Shown piece by piece: positions 16,514 through 24,438 of a DNA stretch of 64,000 nt. The position numbers and the translations under genes were made by a program. Each line of letters begins with the position of its first letter. Position 1 is the stretch's first letter. The stretch comes from Flavobacterium haoranii (GTDB lineage: Bacteria; Bacteroidota; Bacteroidia; Flavobacteriales; Flavobacteriaceae), in the NCBI RefSeq assembly GCF_009363055.1, contig NZ_CP045292.1, forward strand, positions 2,728,001-2,792,000, in the 5' to 3' direction. The notes under the pieces were generated by a model. That model ran no database searches, was not told the origin of the DNA, and worked only from the letters and a program-made list of their open reading frames with translations.

Positions 16514-16529
16514 ATGGAAAGAAAAGTTT

Positions 16530-16537
16530 TACCTTTG
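16530..16537 (+). promoter_or_regulatory. -7 box close to the TPR gene start
   Basis: TACCTTTG matches the Bacteroidota -7 element and ends six bases before the ATG at 16544. The matching -33 position (16507-16510) reads TTTT, a near match to TTTG, and lies in the T tail of the upstream terminator. The mRNA would be nearly leaderless. Confidence 0.55.
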
Positions 16538-16543
16538 ACATCT

Positions 16544-17227
16544 ATGCGAAAAATAATTTTCATTTTTTTAATTTCATTGCAAATGTTTTCCCAATCAAAT
16601 TTTGAATTGGGCAAGCAATATTTTGCAGATAAAAAATGGGAATTAGCGCAAAGTAATTTCGAAAAAGTTTTGGTTCAAAATCCAAATAATTACCAAGCGA
16701 TTGAATATTTAGGCGATATTTTTGGTCACCAAAAAAACTGGGATTTAGCGATTGAAAAATATAAAACACTTCGCGATAAATTCCCGCAAAATGCTAATTA
16801 TTGGTACAAATATGGAGGCGCTTTAGGAATTAAGGCTAAAGAAAGTAATAAGTTTAAAGCACTTTCCTTAATTGATGATGTAGAAGAAGCTTTTCTAAAA
16901 GCAGCCAAACTCGACAAAAATCATATTGATACGCGTTGGGCATTGGTAATGTTGTATATTGAATTACCAGCAATTATTGGCGGAAGTGAAAAAAAAGCTC
17001 AAAAATATGCTACTGAATTGTTGAATTTGTCTAAAGTAGATGGTTACTTAGCAAAAGGGTATATTGATGTCTATTTTGAACGCTACCAAAGTGCTGAAAA
17101 AAATTATACTTTGGCACACAAAATTGGCAATTCAAAAACTACGTTTGAAAAGTTATATGACTTATATTTGAACAAGCTTAAAAACATCGAAAAAGCCAAA
17201 CAATTAAAAAAAGAATTTAATTCGTGA
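16544..17227 (+). CDS. Exported tetratricopeptide-repeat protein
   Basis: The 227-residue protein (start MRKIIFIFLISLQMFSQ) has a signal peptide and then TPR-like helix pairs over most of its length (FELGKQYFADKKWELAQSNF; NNYQAIEYLGDIFGHQKNWD; and so on). TPRs mediate protein contacts; nothing suggests an enzyme. It precedes mpl by 65 bases on the same strand. Its partner is unknown. Confidence 0.85.
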   Translation: MRKIIFIFLISLQMFSQSNFELGKQYFADKKWELAQSNFEKVLVQNPNNYQAIEYLGDIFGHQKNWDLAIEKYKTLRDKFPQNANYWYKYGGALGIKAKESNKFKALSLIDDVEEAFLKAAKLDKNHIDTRWALVMLYIELPAIIGGSEKKAQKYATELLNLSKVDGYLAKGYIDVYFERYQSAEKNYTLAHKIGNSKTTFEKLYDLYLNKLKNIEKAKQLKKEFNS

Positions 17228-17292
17228 GAAAAATAAAATGATTGGTATTTAAAAAACTTTTCACTTTTGACTTTTCACTTTTGACTTACAAT

Positions 17293-18648
17293 ATGAGAGT
17301 ACACTTCATAGCAATTGGAGGGGCAGCCATGCACAACTTAGCCTTAGCCCTACACGAAAAAGGATATCAAGTAACCGGAAGCGATGATGCTATTTTTGAA
17401 CCGTCAAAATCGCGTTTAGATAAAAAAGGTTTGTTGCCCAATGAATTAGGTTGGTTTCCTGAAAGAATTACAGCCGATTTAGATGCGGTAATTTTAGGGA
17501 TGCACGCTAAAAAAGACAATGCCGAATTGTTACGCGCTCAAGAACTTGGAGTGAAAATTTATTCGTATCCCGAATTTTTATACGAACAATCCAAAGATAA
17601 AACGCGAGTTGTTATTGGTGGTTCGCACGGAAAAACGACGATTACTTCCATGATTTTGCACGTGATGAATTATCATGATGTTAAGGTGGATTATATGGTT
17701 GGTGCGCAATTAGAAGGTTTTAATACGATGGTACATCTAACTGAAGAAAATGAATTTATCGTTTTAGAAGGTGATGAGTATTTAACATCACCAATCGATT
17801 TGCGTCCGAAGTTTCATTTGTACCAACCTAATATTGCATTACTTTCAGGAATTGCTTGGGATCATATCAATGTGTTTCCAACTTTCGAAAACTATGTAGA
17901 CCAATTTAGAATTTTTACCAATTTGATTACCAAAGGCGGCATTTTGGTGTACAATGAAGAAGATGCAACGGTAAAACAAGTTGCAGAAGAATGCGAAAAT
18001 CAAATTCGTAAAATTGCGTATCAAACACCAGAATATTCAGTTGAAAATGGAACTACTTTATTGGAAACTCCGGATGGTGCAATGCCAATTGAAGTTTTTG
18101 GAGCACACAATTTGAATAATTTGGCAGGAGCCAAATGGATTAGCCAATGTATGGGTGTTGATGAAGCCGAATTCTACGAAGCGATTGCTACTTTTAAAGG
18201 AGCGAGCAAACGTTTAGAGAAAATTGCGGAAAGTTCGAATAAAGTAGCGTATAAAGATTTTGCACATTCGCCAAGTAAAGTTTCAGCGACAACAAAAGCC
18301 GTAAAAAATCAATATCCTGATAGAAAATTAGTGGCTTGTTTAGAATTACATACGTATAGTAGTTTAAATGCCGAGTTTTTAAAAGAATATCAAGGCGCTT
18401 TAGATGCAGCCGATGTTGCTGTTGTTTTCTATTCGCCTGATGCAGTTAAAATCAAACAATTAGAAGAAGTAACCTACGACCAAATTGCGAATTCTTTTGA
18501 ACGTAACGATTTAATAATTTATACGAATCCAACCGAATTTAAAGATTTCTTATTTAATCAAAATTTAGATAATTCAGCGTTATTGTTAATGAGCTCTGGC
18601 AACTACGGCGGATTGAATTTTGATGAAGTAAAGGAGTTGATTCGTTAA
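17293..18648 (+). CDS. mpl: UDP-MurNAc:tripeptide ligase (Mpl-type peptidoglycan recycling)
   Basis: This 451-residue Mur-ligase family protein has the Rossmann start HFIAIGGAAMHNLALAL, the ATP loop GGSHGKTTITSM, LEGDEYLTS, and the C-terminal AYKDFAHSPSKV motif, typical of Mpl. Mpl joins the recovered tripeptide L-Ala-gamma-D-Glu-meso-DAP to UDP-MurNAc in the cytoplasm. The start is set at MRVHFIAIGG; the longer frame adds a translated short repeat. A MurC assignment is less likely, because the C-terminal motif and the genomic setting lack other mur genes. Confidence 0.9.
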   Translation: MRVHFIAIGGAAMHNLALALHEKGYQVTGSDDAIFEPSKSRLDKKGLLPNELGWFPERITADLDAVILGMHAKKDNAELLRAQELGVKIYSYPEFLYEQSKDKTRVVIGGSHGKTTITSMILHVMNYHDVKVDYMVGAQLEGFNTMVHLTEENEFIVLEGDEYLTSPIDLRPKFHLYQPNIALLSGIAWDHINVFPTFENYVDQFRIFTNLITKGGILVYNEEDATVKQVAEECENQIRKIAYQTPEYSVENGTTLLETPDGAMPIEVFGAHNLNNLAGAKWISQCMGVDEAEFYEAIATFKGASKRLEKIAESSNKVAYKDFAHSPSKVSATTKAVKNQYPDRKLVACLELHTYSSLNAEFLKEYQGALDAADVAVVFYSPDAVKIKQLEEVTYDQIANSFERNDLIIYTNPTEFKDFLFNQNLDNSALLLMSSGNYGGLNFDEVKELIR

Positions 18649-18673
18649 TGTGTTGATTTGAAAATTTGATAAT
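18648..18673 (+). repeat. Left arm of a 26-bp perfect inverted repeat
   Basis: These 26 bases, starting right at the mpl stop (ATGTGTTGATTTG...), are the exact reverse complement of 19421-19446. The arms enclose a 750-base segment with the frameshifted membrane-protein gene. The sequence is built from simple TTTGA/AAATT words that recur in several intergenic gaps here. Confidence 0.8.
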
Positions 18674-18680
18674 AAATAAA

Positions 18681-18709
18681 AAAATCCGAATTTAATTCGG
18701 ATTTTTTTA
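18681..18709 (+). terminator. Terminator of mpl
   Basis: AAAATCCGAA-TTTAA-TTCGGATTTT is followed by more Ts, 30 bases after the mpl stop. It also carries A runs on its left side and could serve the minus-strand gene at 18764. Confidence 0.85.
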
Positions 18710-18712
18710 TTT

Positions 18713-18740
18713 GTCACATCGAGCGAAGTCGAGATGTCTC
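18713..18740. repeat. REP-like element, copy 1
   Basis: GTCACATCGAGCGAAGTCGA followed by GATGTCTC belongs to an interspersed family with copies at 22779-22803 and 49014-49043. The internal CATCGA-gcgaag-TCGATG-like symmetry lets it form a small hairpin. Confidence 0.7.
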
Positions 18741-18763
18741 ATATTATTGTTTAAAGAAAAAGT

Positions 18764-19368
18764 TTAAATTAGTTTGTTTGCTTTTAATATTGAATAAATT
18801 ATTGCTGATAAAAAAATGTATGTTAAAATCATCATTTCAAATCTTAATTCAACATTTCTTCTTACAAAAGCATATGGAAGCATAATTAAACCTAGTCCTA
18901 AAATAAAAAAGGCAATTTTAGTATCTTCATCTTTGAGTTTTTTAGTTTTTTCTAAATCAATAAACTGGCTATTATTTTTTTCTAGTCCATAAACGTAAGT
19001 GAAATTATTTACAATGGTTTCTCTGTTGAGTTTGTATTTATCTGAATTGTCAATCTTAATTCGAATGCTGTCATTTTTATTAATGGATTTTTTAAATAAT
19101 TCTAAATCAATAGTTTTGTATTCAAAATTCGAAATATGAAAATCCTTTTTGTATTCCTTTGAAGTAATGATAATATGTGCAGGTGTTTTTCCTTGTCTTT
19201 CAATAAATTTTGGGCTTTCTTTTAAAGTTAATTGTAATTCTGTGAGATTGCTTTCATTAATTGAATTGTCTTTTTAAAAAAGAATATGGAAAGTATAATA
19301 ATTGAGATTGAAATGATGAAAATTCCAATTCTGTCTTTTTTTAATTCTTGATTAAAAGAATCAGGCAT
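18764..19368 (-). pseudogene. Hypothetical membrane protein, frameshifted
   Basis: Reading leftward from ATG at 19368, the frame gives MPDSFNQELKKDRIGIF, one membrane helix, then breaks near 19271-19281. One added base in the A5/T6 run continues as KKDNSINESNLTELQLTLKE. A 100-residue soluble domain and two further membrane helices follow, ending at TAA 18764. The repaired length is about 201 residues. The layout of helix, extracytoplasmic domain and two helices is seen in uncharacterised Bacteroidota membrane proteins; I do not recognise a family. It is flanked by the 26-bp inverted repeats. Confidence 0.65.
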
Positions 19369-19420
19369 TTGGTTTTAAACTTTTTTCAAATATAACTTTT
19401 TTTCAATTTACAATTATCAA

Positions 19421-19446
19421 ATTATCAAATTTTCAAATCAACACAT
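19421..19446 (-). repeat. Right arm of the 26-bp inverted repeat
   Basis: This is the exact reverse complement of 18648-18673. It lies upstream of radC, within a stretch of ATCAAAT words. Confidence 0.8.
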
Positions 19447-19501
19447 CATCAAATCCACAAAATTTTCTATTTTTGTTTCTATAAACGCCAAATAAAATTT
19501 T

Positions 19502-20185
19502 ATGTACACGCCAATTAATCAGTGGGCCGAAGACGATCGCCCGCGTGAAAAATTTCTGCTTAAAGGAAAATCTTCCTTGTCTGATTCTGAACTTTTAGCC
19601 ATTCTTATAGGTTCGGGTTCTCGTAACGAGAGCGCCGTGCAATTGTGCCAACGTATTCTAGCGAGTTCACAAAACAATCTCAATCTTCTGGGTAAATTAT
19701 CCATTCAACAATTGATGAATTTCAAAGGAATTGGCGAAGCCAAAGCGATTTCTATTGCCGCCGCTTTAGAACTAGGAAGAAGAAGGCGCGAAGAGGAAGT
19801 AATCGAACTCAAAAAAATAACGTCGAGTAAAGCGGTTTTCGATATCATGCAACCTTTGATTGGAGAATTACCACACGAAGAATTTTGGGTATTGTTTCTC
19901 AATAATTCTAATAAGGTCATTTACAAGACACAAATTAGCAAAGGCGGAATTACAGGAACTATTGTCGATATCCGAATTGTGTTTAAATTTGCTTTGGAGC
20001 ACAATGCGACTTCCATAATTTTATCGCACAATCATCCTTCTGGAAAACTCCAAGCTAGCGAAGCCGATATCCAAATTACTAAGAAAATTAAAGAAGCTGG
20101 AAAGAATTTAGATATTCAAGTTTTGGATCATGTAATTATTACTGAAAAGAGTTATTATAGTTTTGTAGATGAAGGAATTTTTTAG
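19502..20185 (+). CDS. radC: RadC-family JAB-domain protein
   Basis: This 227-residue protein has an N-terminal helix-hairpin-helix region (about 25-95; FKGIGEAKA) and a C-terminal JAB/MPN domain with the metal motif SHNHPSG at 175-181 and a downstream Asp in SEADIQ. The RadC name is historical; a DNA-repair role is doubtful and its substrate is unknown. The gene is complete and of standard length. A TATTTTTG box at 19468-19475 could be its -7 element. Confidence 0.93.
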   Translation: MYTPINQWAEDDRPREKFLLKGKSSLSDSELLAILIGSGSRNESAVQLCQRILASSQNNLNLLGKLSIQQLMNFKGIGEAKAISIAAALELGRRRREEEVIELKKITSSKAVFDIMQPLIGELPHEEFWVLFLNNSNKVIYKTQISKGGITGTIVDIRIVFKFALEHNATSIILSHNHPSGKLQASEADIQITKKIKEAGKNLDIQVLDHVIITEKSYYSFVDEGIF

Positions 20186-20240
20186 AAAGTATTAAGAAAA
20201 TCTTTCTCGCTAAATATGTATCTTGCAAACAATTAATTTT

Positions 20241-20345
20241 CGTCAGTTCGAGTGATTTTCGATAGAAAATAATATCGAGAACAGAGAAAATAAATTAGAA
20301 AACAATTCTCGATACTTTTTATTCCATAAAAAACTCGAATTGACG
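20241..20345. repeat. Intergenic element bounded by near-perfect 13-bp inverted ends
   Basis: CGTCAGTTCGAGT at the left end pairs with ACTCGAATTGACG at the right end (one mismatch). Inside are further inverted words (TATCGAGAAC and ATTCTCGATA). The TTCGAG core resembles the REP-like family at 18713, 22779 and 49014. No ORF is present. It lies between radC and the ABC operon. Confidence 0.65.
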
Positions 20346-20389
20346 TTTTCTAATTCATAATTAAAAACTCATAATTCATAATTAAGAGA

Positions 20390-21019
20390 ATGATTAGCAC
20401 ATCAGGAATTACGTTTTCCTATTCTAAAGACCAATTGTTTCACATGCCCGATTTGTATTGTGAAGCAGGAAGCACGATTTTAATTACTGGTGATTCTGGA
20501 AAAGGAAAAACAACTTATCTGCATATTTTAGCAGGAATATTAAAACCAAAAACGGGAGAAATTTTAATTGATAAAGTTAACATGGTTGCTTTATCAGAAT
20601 CGAAAGGTGATAAATTTCGTGGAAAAAATATTGGTTTAGTTTTACAAAAATCGCATTTTGTTACTTCACTAACGGTTCTAGAAAATTTAGAAATGGCGAG
20701 TTGGTTAGCAACAGGAAAGAAAAATGCAACAAGAGCAAAAGAATTGCTAGCAAAATTAGATATTGCAAATCAAGCTAATAAATTACCTAACCAATTAAGT
20801 ATTGGTCAGCAACAACGTGTTTCAATTGCTCGTGCTTTAATGAATGGACCAAAAGTACTATTGGCAGACGAACCTACATCGAGTTTGGATGATAAAAATG
20901 CAGAAAAGGTAATTCAGTTATTGACCGATTTGTCTAAAGAATACAAAGCAGCATTGGTAATTGTTACGCACGATGCAAGAATTAAAGAGAAGTTTACTAA
21001 CAAAATAACAATGGTATAA
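20390..21019 (+). CDS. ABC transporter ATP-binding protein (MacB/LolD type)
   Basis: This 209-residue ATPase has Walker A GDSGKGKTTYLH, Q-loop, signature LSIGQQQRVSIARAL, Walker B VLLADEPTSSLDD and H-loop VTHDAR. It powers the permease encoded next; its stop TAA shares its last base with the permease ATG, so they are coupled. LolD/MacB-type ATPases drive mechanotransmission rather than classical import. The His-rich partner loop points to a metal-related job. Confidence 0.92.
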   Translation: MISTSGITFSYSKDQLFHMPDLYCEAGSTILITGDSGKGKTTYLHILAGILKPKTGEILIDKVNMVALSESKGDKFRGKNIGLVLQKSHFVTSLTVLENLEMASWLATGKKNATRAKELLAKLDIANQANKLPNQLSIGQQQRVSIARALMNGPKVLLADEPTSSLDDKNAEKVIQLLTDLSKEYKAALVIVTHDARIKEKFTNKITMV

Positions 21020-22278
21020 TGATTACAAAATTAGCTTGGCGAAATATTTGGTTCAAACCGTTGAATACTATTTTAAGTATTATTTTGTTAACCTCGAGTG
21101 TGGCAATTATTACGGTTTTAATTTTATTAGAAAAACAATTCGAAGAAAAGTTTACAAATAATTTAGACGGAATAGATTTAGTAATGGGTGCGCAAGGAAG
21201 TCCGTTGCAATTAATTTTGTCGTCTATATATCAAGTTGATGCTCCTACTGGAAATATTAGTTTAGATTCGGCAAAAGTTTGGATGCAAAATCCAATGGTT
21301 GGAAAAGCAATTCCATTGGCCTTCGGTGATAATTACAAAGGATTTAAAATTTTAGGAACTACCCAAGATTATTTAAAGCATTTTAAAGTTGAATTTTCTG
21401 AAGGGAAAACTTTCGATAGAAACTTTGATGTTGTTATTGGAAGTGAAATTGCTCAAAAGTTGAGTTTACATGTGGGTGATGAGTTTTTTGGTTCACATGG
21501 TGATTCTGCCGAAGGCGAAGTACACGATCATTACGCATACAAAGTTGTTGGAATTGCTGAGCCAACGGGTAAAGTGGTAGATAATTTAATTTTATGTAAC
21601 ATACCAAGTGTTTGGCAAATGCATCATCAAGGACACGAAAATCCCGAACATGGAGAAGAAGGTCACGTTCATGAAGAAGGAGATGAGCATGAGCATCATG
21701 AAGCTTCAGATTTAACAATCGACGAACCTGGAATGGAAATTACTTCAGTTTTATTGCAAATGCGCAATCCAATGGCAAAACTAACTTGGCAACGCATTAT
21801 TCCGCAAAATACTAAAATGCAAGCCGCTTCACCTGCAATTGAAATTAATAGATTGTTTACTTTGTTTGGTGTTGGAATCGATGCACTTCGTTATTTAGCA
21901 TACGGAATCATGTTAATTTCAGGAATCTCTATTTTCATTGCTTTGTTCAAAACTTTAAAAGAACGTAAAAGCGAATTTGCGCTATTACGTGTAAATGGAG
22001 CAGGAAGATTTCAATTATTAAAACTTGTTTTGATTGAAAGTTTGCTTTTATGTTTTGTTGGTTTTATTTTTGGTACGATTTTGGGAAGAATAGCATTAGT
22101 TCTCATTTCAAAATCATCGGAAGCCGACTTTAAATTGAGTTTTAATCCGTACGAATTTATTTGGAACAAAGAAGGTTGGTTGTTAGTACTCACACTACTT
22201 GTAGGGATAGTTGCAGCATTAATACCAGCCATAAAAGCATATACATTAAATATTTCAAAAACATTAGCAAATGCGTAA
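21019..22278 (+). CDS. FtsX/MacB-like ABC permease with a histidine-rich periplasmic loop
   Basis: This 419-residue permease has one N-terminal membrane helix (about 15-37), a large periplasmic domain and three C-terminal helices (about 290-312, 335-362, 390-412), the MacB/FtsX layout. The periplasmic domain contains a His/Glu-rich stretch at about 201-232 with repeated HxH-like groups (HHQGHENPEHGEEGHVHEEG). Such a loop likely binds zinc or copper. With the ATPase and the DUF3299-like protein it resembles zinc-linked ABC clusters known in proteobacteria. The transported substrate is inferred, not shown. Confidence 0.87.
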   Translation: MITKLAWRNIWFKPLNTILSIILLTSSVAIITVLILLEKQFEEKFTNNLDGIDLVMGAQGSPLQLILSSIYQVDAPTGNISLDSAKVWMQNPMVGKAIPLAFGDNYKGFKILGTTQDYLKHFKVEFSEGKTFDRNFDVVIGSEIAQKLSLHVGDEFFGSHGDSAEGEVHDHYAYKVVGIAEPTGKVVDNLILCNIPSVWQMHHQGHENPEHGEEGHVHEEGDEHEHHEASDLTIDEPGMEITSVLLQMRNPMAKLTWQRIIPQNTKMQAASPAIEINRLFTLFGVGIDALRYLAYGIMLISGISIFIALFKTLKERKSEFALLRVNGAGRFQLLKLVLIESLLLCFVGFIFGTILGRIALVLISKSSEADFKLSFNPYEFIWNKEGWLLVLTLLVGIVAALIPAIKAYTLNISKTLANA

Positions 22279-22756
22279 AATATATACAGTTGCAGTAGTT
22301 GCAATAATTTCAATAATCACTTTTAGTTTTACTAATAAAAACATTTCTAGTAAAGTAGCATTAGAAAAAAATGTAGTGCTAACAGATACTTTAACGTGGA
22401 AGTTGTTAGGACAAATTGATTATCAAAAGAAAAAGGATAAAACTTATGGAGAAGTGATGTTTCCTGTAATTAATCCGAAGTTAAAAGCTTTGCAAGGAAA
22501 ACCTATTGTTATCACTGGATTTATAATTCCAATTGACAATAAAAATTATGCAATTAGTAAAAATGTTTTTGCTTCTTGTTTCTTTTGTGGAAAATCGGGA
22601 CCAGAAACGATTATGGGAATTAAATTTAAAGGCGATTTACCAAAGTTAAAAACTGATCAATATGTAACTTTAAAAGGAACTTTTCGTTACAATGATAGCG
22701 ATGTTGAAGACTGGATTTATCACGTTGAAAATGCAGTTATTACAGCTGGAAAATAA
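22271..22756 (+). CDS. DUF3299-like exported protein of the ABC operon
   Basis: This 161-residue protein has an N-terminal hydrophobic signal (about 1-20), then a beta-rich OB-like domain with VITGFIIPID and the cysteine motif FASCFFCGKSGPET. The ITGFxxP and CFFCG features match DUF3299-type proteins, which occur with MacB-like ABC transporters in metal-linked operons. It overlaps the permease gene by eight bases. The cysteine pair could hold a metal ion. No enzyme activity is suggested. Confidence 0.75.
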   Translation: MRKIYTVAVVAIISIITFSFTNKNISSKVALEKNVVLTDTLTWKLLGQIDYQKKKDKTYGEVMFPVINPKLKALQGKPIVITGFIIPIDNKNYAISKNVFASCFFCGKSGPETIMGIKFKGDLPKLKTDQYVTLKGTFRYNDSDVEDWIYHVENAVITAGK

Positions 22757-22778
22757 TTATTAATTACGAATTAATTTT

Positions 22779-22803
22779 GTCACATCGAGCGGAGTCGAGA
22801 TGT
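22779..22803. repeat. REP-like element, copy 2
   Basis: GTCACATCGAGCGGAGTCGA plus GATGT differs from the 18713 copy by one base over the shared 25. It sits between the DUF3299-like gene and the HAD gene. Confidence 0.7.
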
Positions 22804-22848
22804 ATTTTTAATCACCGCATAAGCAAATCAACAAATCAACATTTAGAA

Positions 22849-23538
22849 TTGTTCCAAAACAAAAAACACCTTTTTTTCGATTTAGATCATACCCTTTGGG
22901 ATTTCGATAGAAATTCTGCAGTTGCTTTTGATGTAATTTTTAAACAGCACGGATTTGATTTTTCTATAGATGAATTCCTAAAATATTATATTCCAAGAAA
23001 TCAGCATTATTGGAAGTTATATCAAGTAAATAAGATTTCGCACGAAGATTTACGTTATTATCGTTTAAAAGATGTTTTCGATATTTTAGAAGTAGAGGTT
23101 TCAAGAGAATTGGTAAACCAACTTTCAGATGACTATATTACACATTTGCCCAATAGTAATCATTTATTAGATGGTGCTATTGAAGTTTTGGAATATTTGC
23201 AACCAAAATACGAATTGCATATAATTACAAATGGTTTTCATTTTGTTCAAGACAAAAAATTGAAAAATTCAAATATTGAACACTTTTTTAAATCGGTGAC
23301 CAATTCGGAAATGGCAGGTGTAAAAAAACCACATCCAACTATATTCGAATTTGCATTATCTTTAGCCCAAGCAACTAAAGAGGAAAGTATCATGATAGGT
23401 GACAGTTGGGAAGCTGATATTGAAGGAGCAGTCGATTTTGGAATGGATGCTATTTTCTTTAATGCTGAAAATATTAAAACAGAAAATACTTCACATGTAG
23501 AAGTAAAACATTTATTAGAACTTAAAAACATACTATAA
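22849..23538 (+). CDS. YjjG-family HAD nucleotidase
   Basis: This HAD-superfamily phosphatase has motif I FFDLDHTLWDF, motif II ITNGFHF, the motif III Lys in GVKKPHPTIF and motif IV MIGDSWEADI, all typical of YjjG-type non-canonical pyrimidine nucleotidases that act on nucleoside monophosphates. The start is uncertain. The upstream frame runs through the REP-like element, so I choose TTG at 22849 (LFQNKKHLFFDLD), which gives 229 residues and the usual short N-terminus. Alternative starts would have to be non-ATG too. Confidence 0.85.
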   Translation: MFQNKKHLFFDLDHTLWDFDRNSAVAFDVIFKQHGFDFSIDEFLKYYIPRNQHYWKLYQVNKISHEDLRYYRLKDVFDILEVEVSRELVNQLSDDYITHLPNSNHLLDGAIEVLEYLQPKYELHIITNGFHFVQDKKLKNSNIEHFFKSVTNSEMAGVKKPHPTIFEFALSLAQATKEESIMIGDSWEADIEGAVDFGMDAIFFNAENIKTENTSHVEVKHLLELKNIL

Positions 23539-23632
23539 TGAAATCGCAATTAAAAACATGTTTGTTGAAAGCAAACACTTAATAAGATAGTGCGATTCCA
23601 TATAACCAATGTAAAACAAACAATTAATATAT

Positions 23633-24358
23633 ATGAAAAAGCTTATTTTAGTTTTTGCACTTTTTATAACTATTCTTTCTTCTGCACAAGAAAATTACAA
23701 ATATGTAATTGTGCCAGCAAAATTTTCATTTTTAAATGCAGCAAATAAGTATAATTTAAATGCTTTAACAAAATCATTTTTTGAATCTCAAGGTTTTACT
23801 GTTTTTTATGATACTGATAAATTGCCTGAAGAATTAGCAAACAGTAGATGTTTAGCGCTCTATGCTGATGCTGTTGAGGAAAATAAATTATTTACTACAA
23901 ATATTATAATTCAAGTTAAAGATTGTCAAAACAATGTTTTAACTGAAAGTTTTAGAGGTAGTAGTAGAGAAAAAGAATATGAAGAAGCTTATAAAGAAGC
24001 ATTTAGAGCAGCTTTAACTTCGTTAAAAGGTCAATTAAATTTTAAAAATAATTTTACTGCTAAAAGTGAAGTTGTAGCCAAAACGGAAACAAAAGTTGAG
24101 GTTAAAGAAGCAAATGTTGAAGTTCAAAAAGTTGTCAATCCAGATCAATTATTTGCTTTGCCTATTGAAAATGGATACAAAATTGTCGATAGCGAACCTA
24201 AAGTAGTTTACATTATTCAAAACACTTCTATAGAAAATGTTTATATGGCTAAAAAAGGTGATGTTCAAGGAACTTTCTTAAAGAAAATTAACGGTTGGTT
24301 TTTTGAATATTATCAAGAGGGAAAATTAATTTCAGAGAAAGTTAGTGTGAAGTTTTAA
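23633..24358 (+). CDS. Hypothetical exported protein
   Basis: This 241-residue protein has a signal peptide (MKKLILVFALFITILSSAQ), a domain of about 115 residues with YKYVIVPAKFSFL, a Lys/Glu/Val-rich linker (about 140-165) and a C-terminal beta-rich part. I recognise it only as a conserved-looking Flavobacteriaceae exported protein of unknown role. It stands alone, converging with rarA. Confidence 0.75.
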   Translation: MKKLILVFALFITILSSAQENYKYVIVPAKFSFLNAANKYNLNALTKSFFESQGFTVFYDTDKLPEELANSRCLALYADAVEENKLFTTNIIIQVKDCQNNVLTESFRGSSREKEYEEAYKEAFRAALTSLKGQLNFKNNFTAKSEVVAKTETKVEVKEANVEVQKVVNPDQLFALPIENGYKIVDSEPKVVYIIQNTSIENVYMAKKGDVQGTFLKKINGWFFEYYQEGKLISEKVSVKF

Positions 24359-24438
24359 TTTGGTTATGGGTCAAGGGTTTTAGGTTAAAGTTTATAAATT
24401 TTTATTAGCTTTAACCATTTACCTAGTACCTTTTACCT

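Noticed and set aside
21434..21718. Minus-strand ORF opposite the His-rich permease loop
   Set aside because: Its His/Leu-rich composition simply mirrors the opposite-strand His/Glu codons; the plus-strand permease is clearly real.
23539..23632. Small RNA or riboswitch between the HAD gene and the exported unknown
   Set aside because: There is a modest GTTTG/CAAAC stem within wider AATCGCA/TGCGATT arms, but no T tail or known riboswitch feature, so evidence is too weak.
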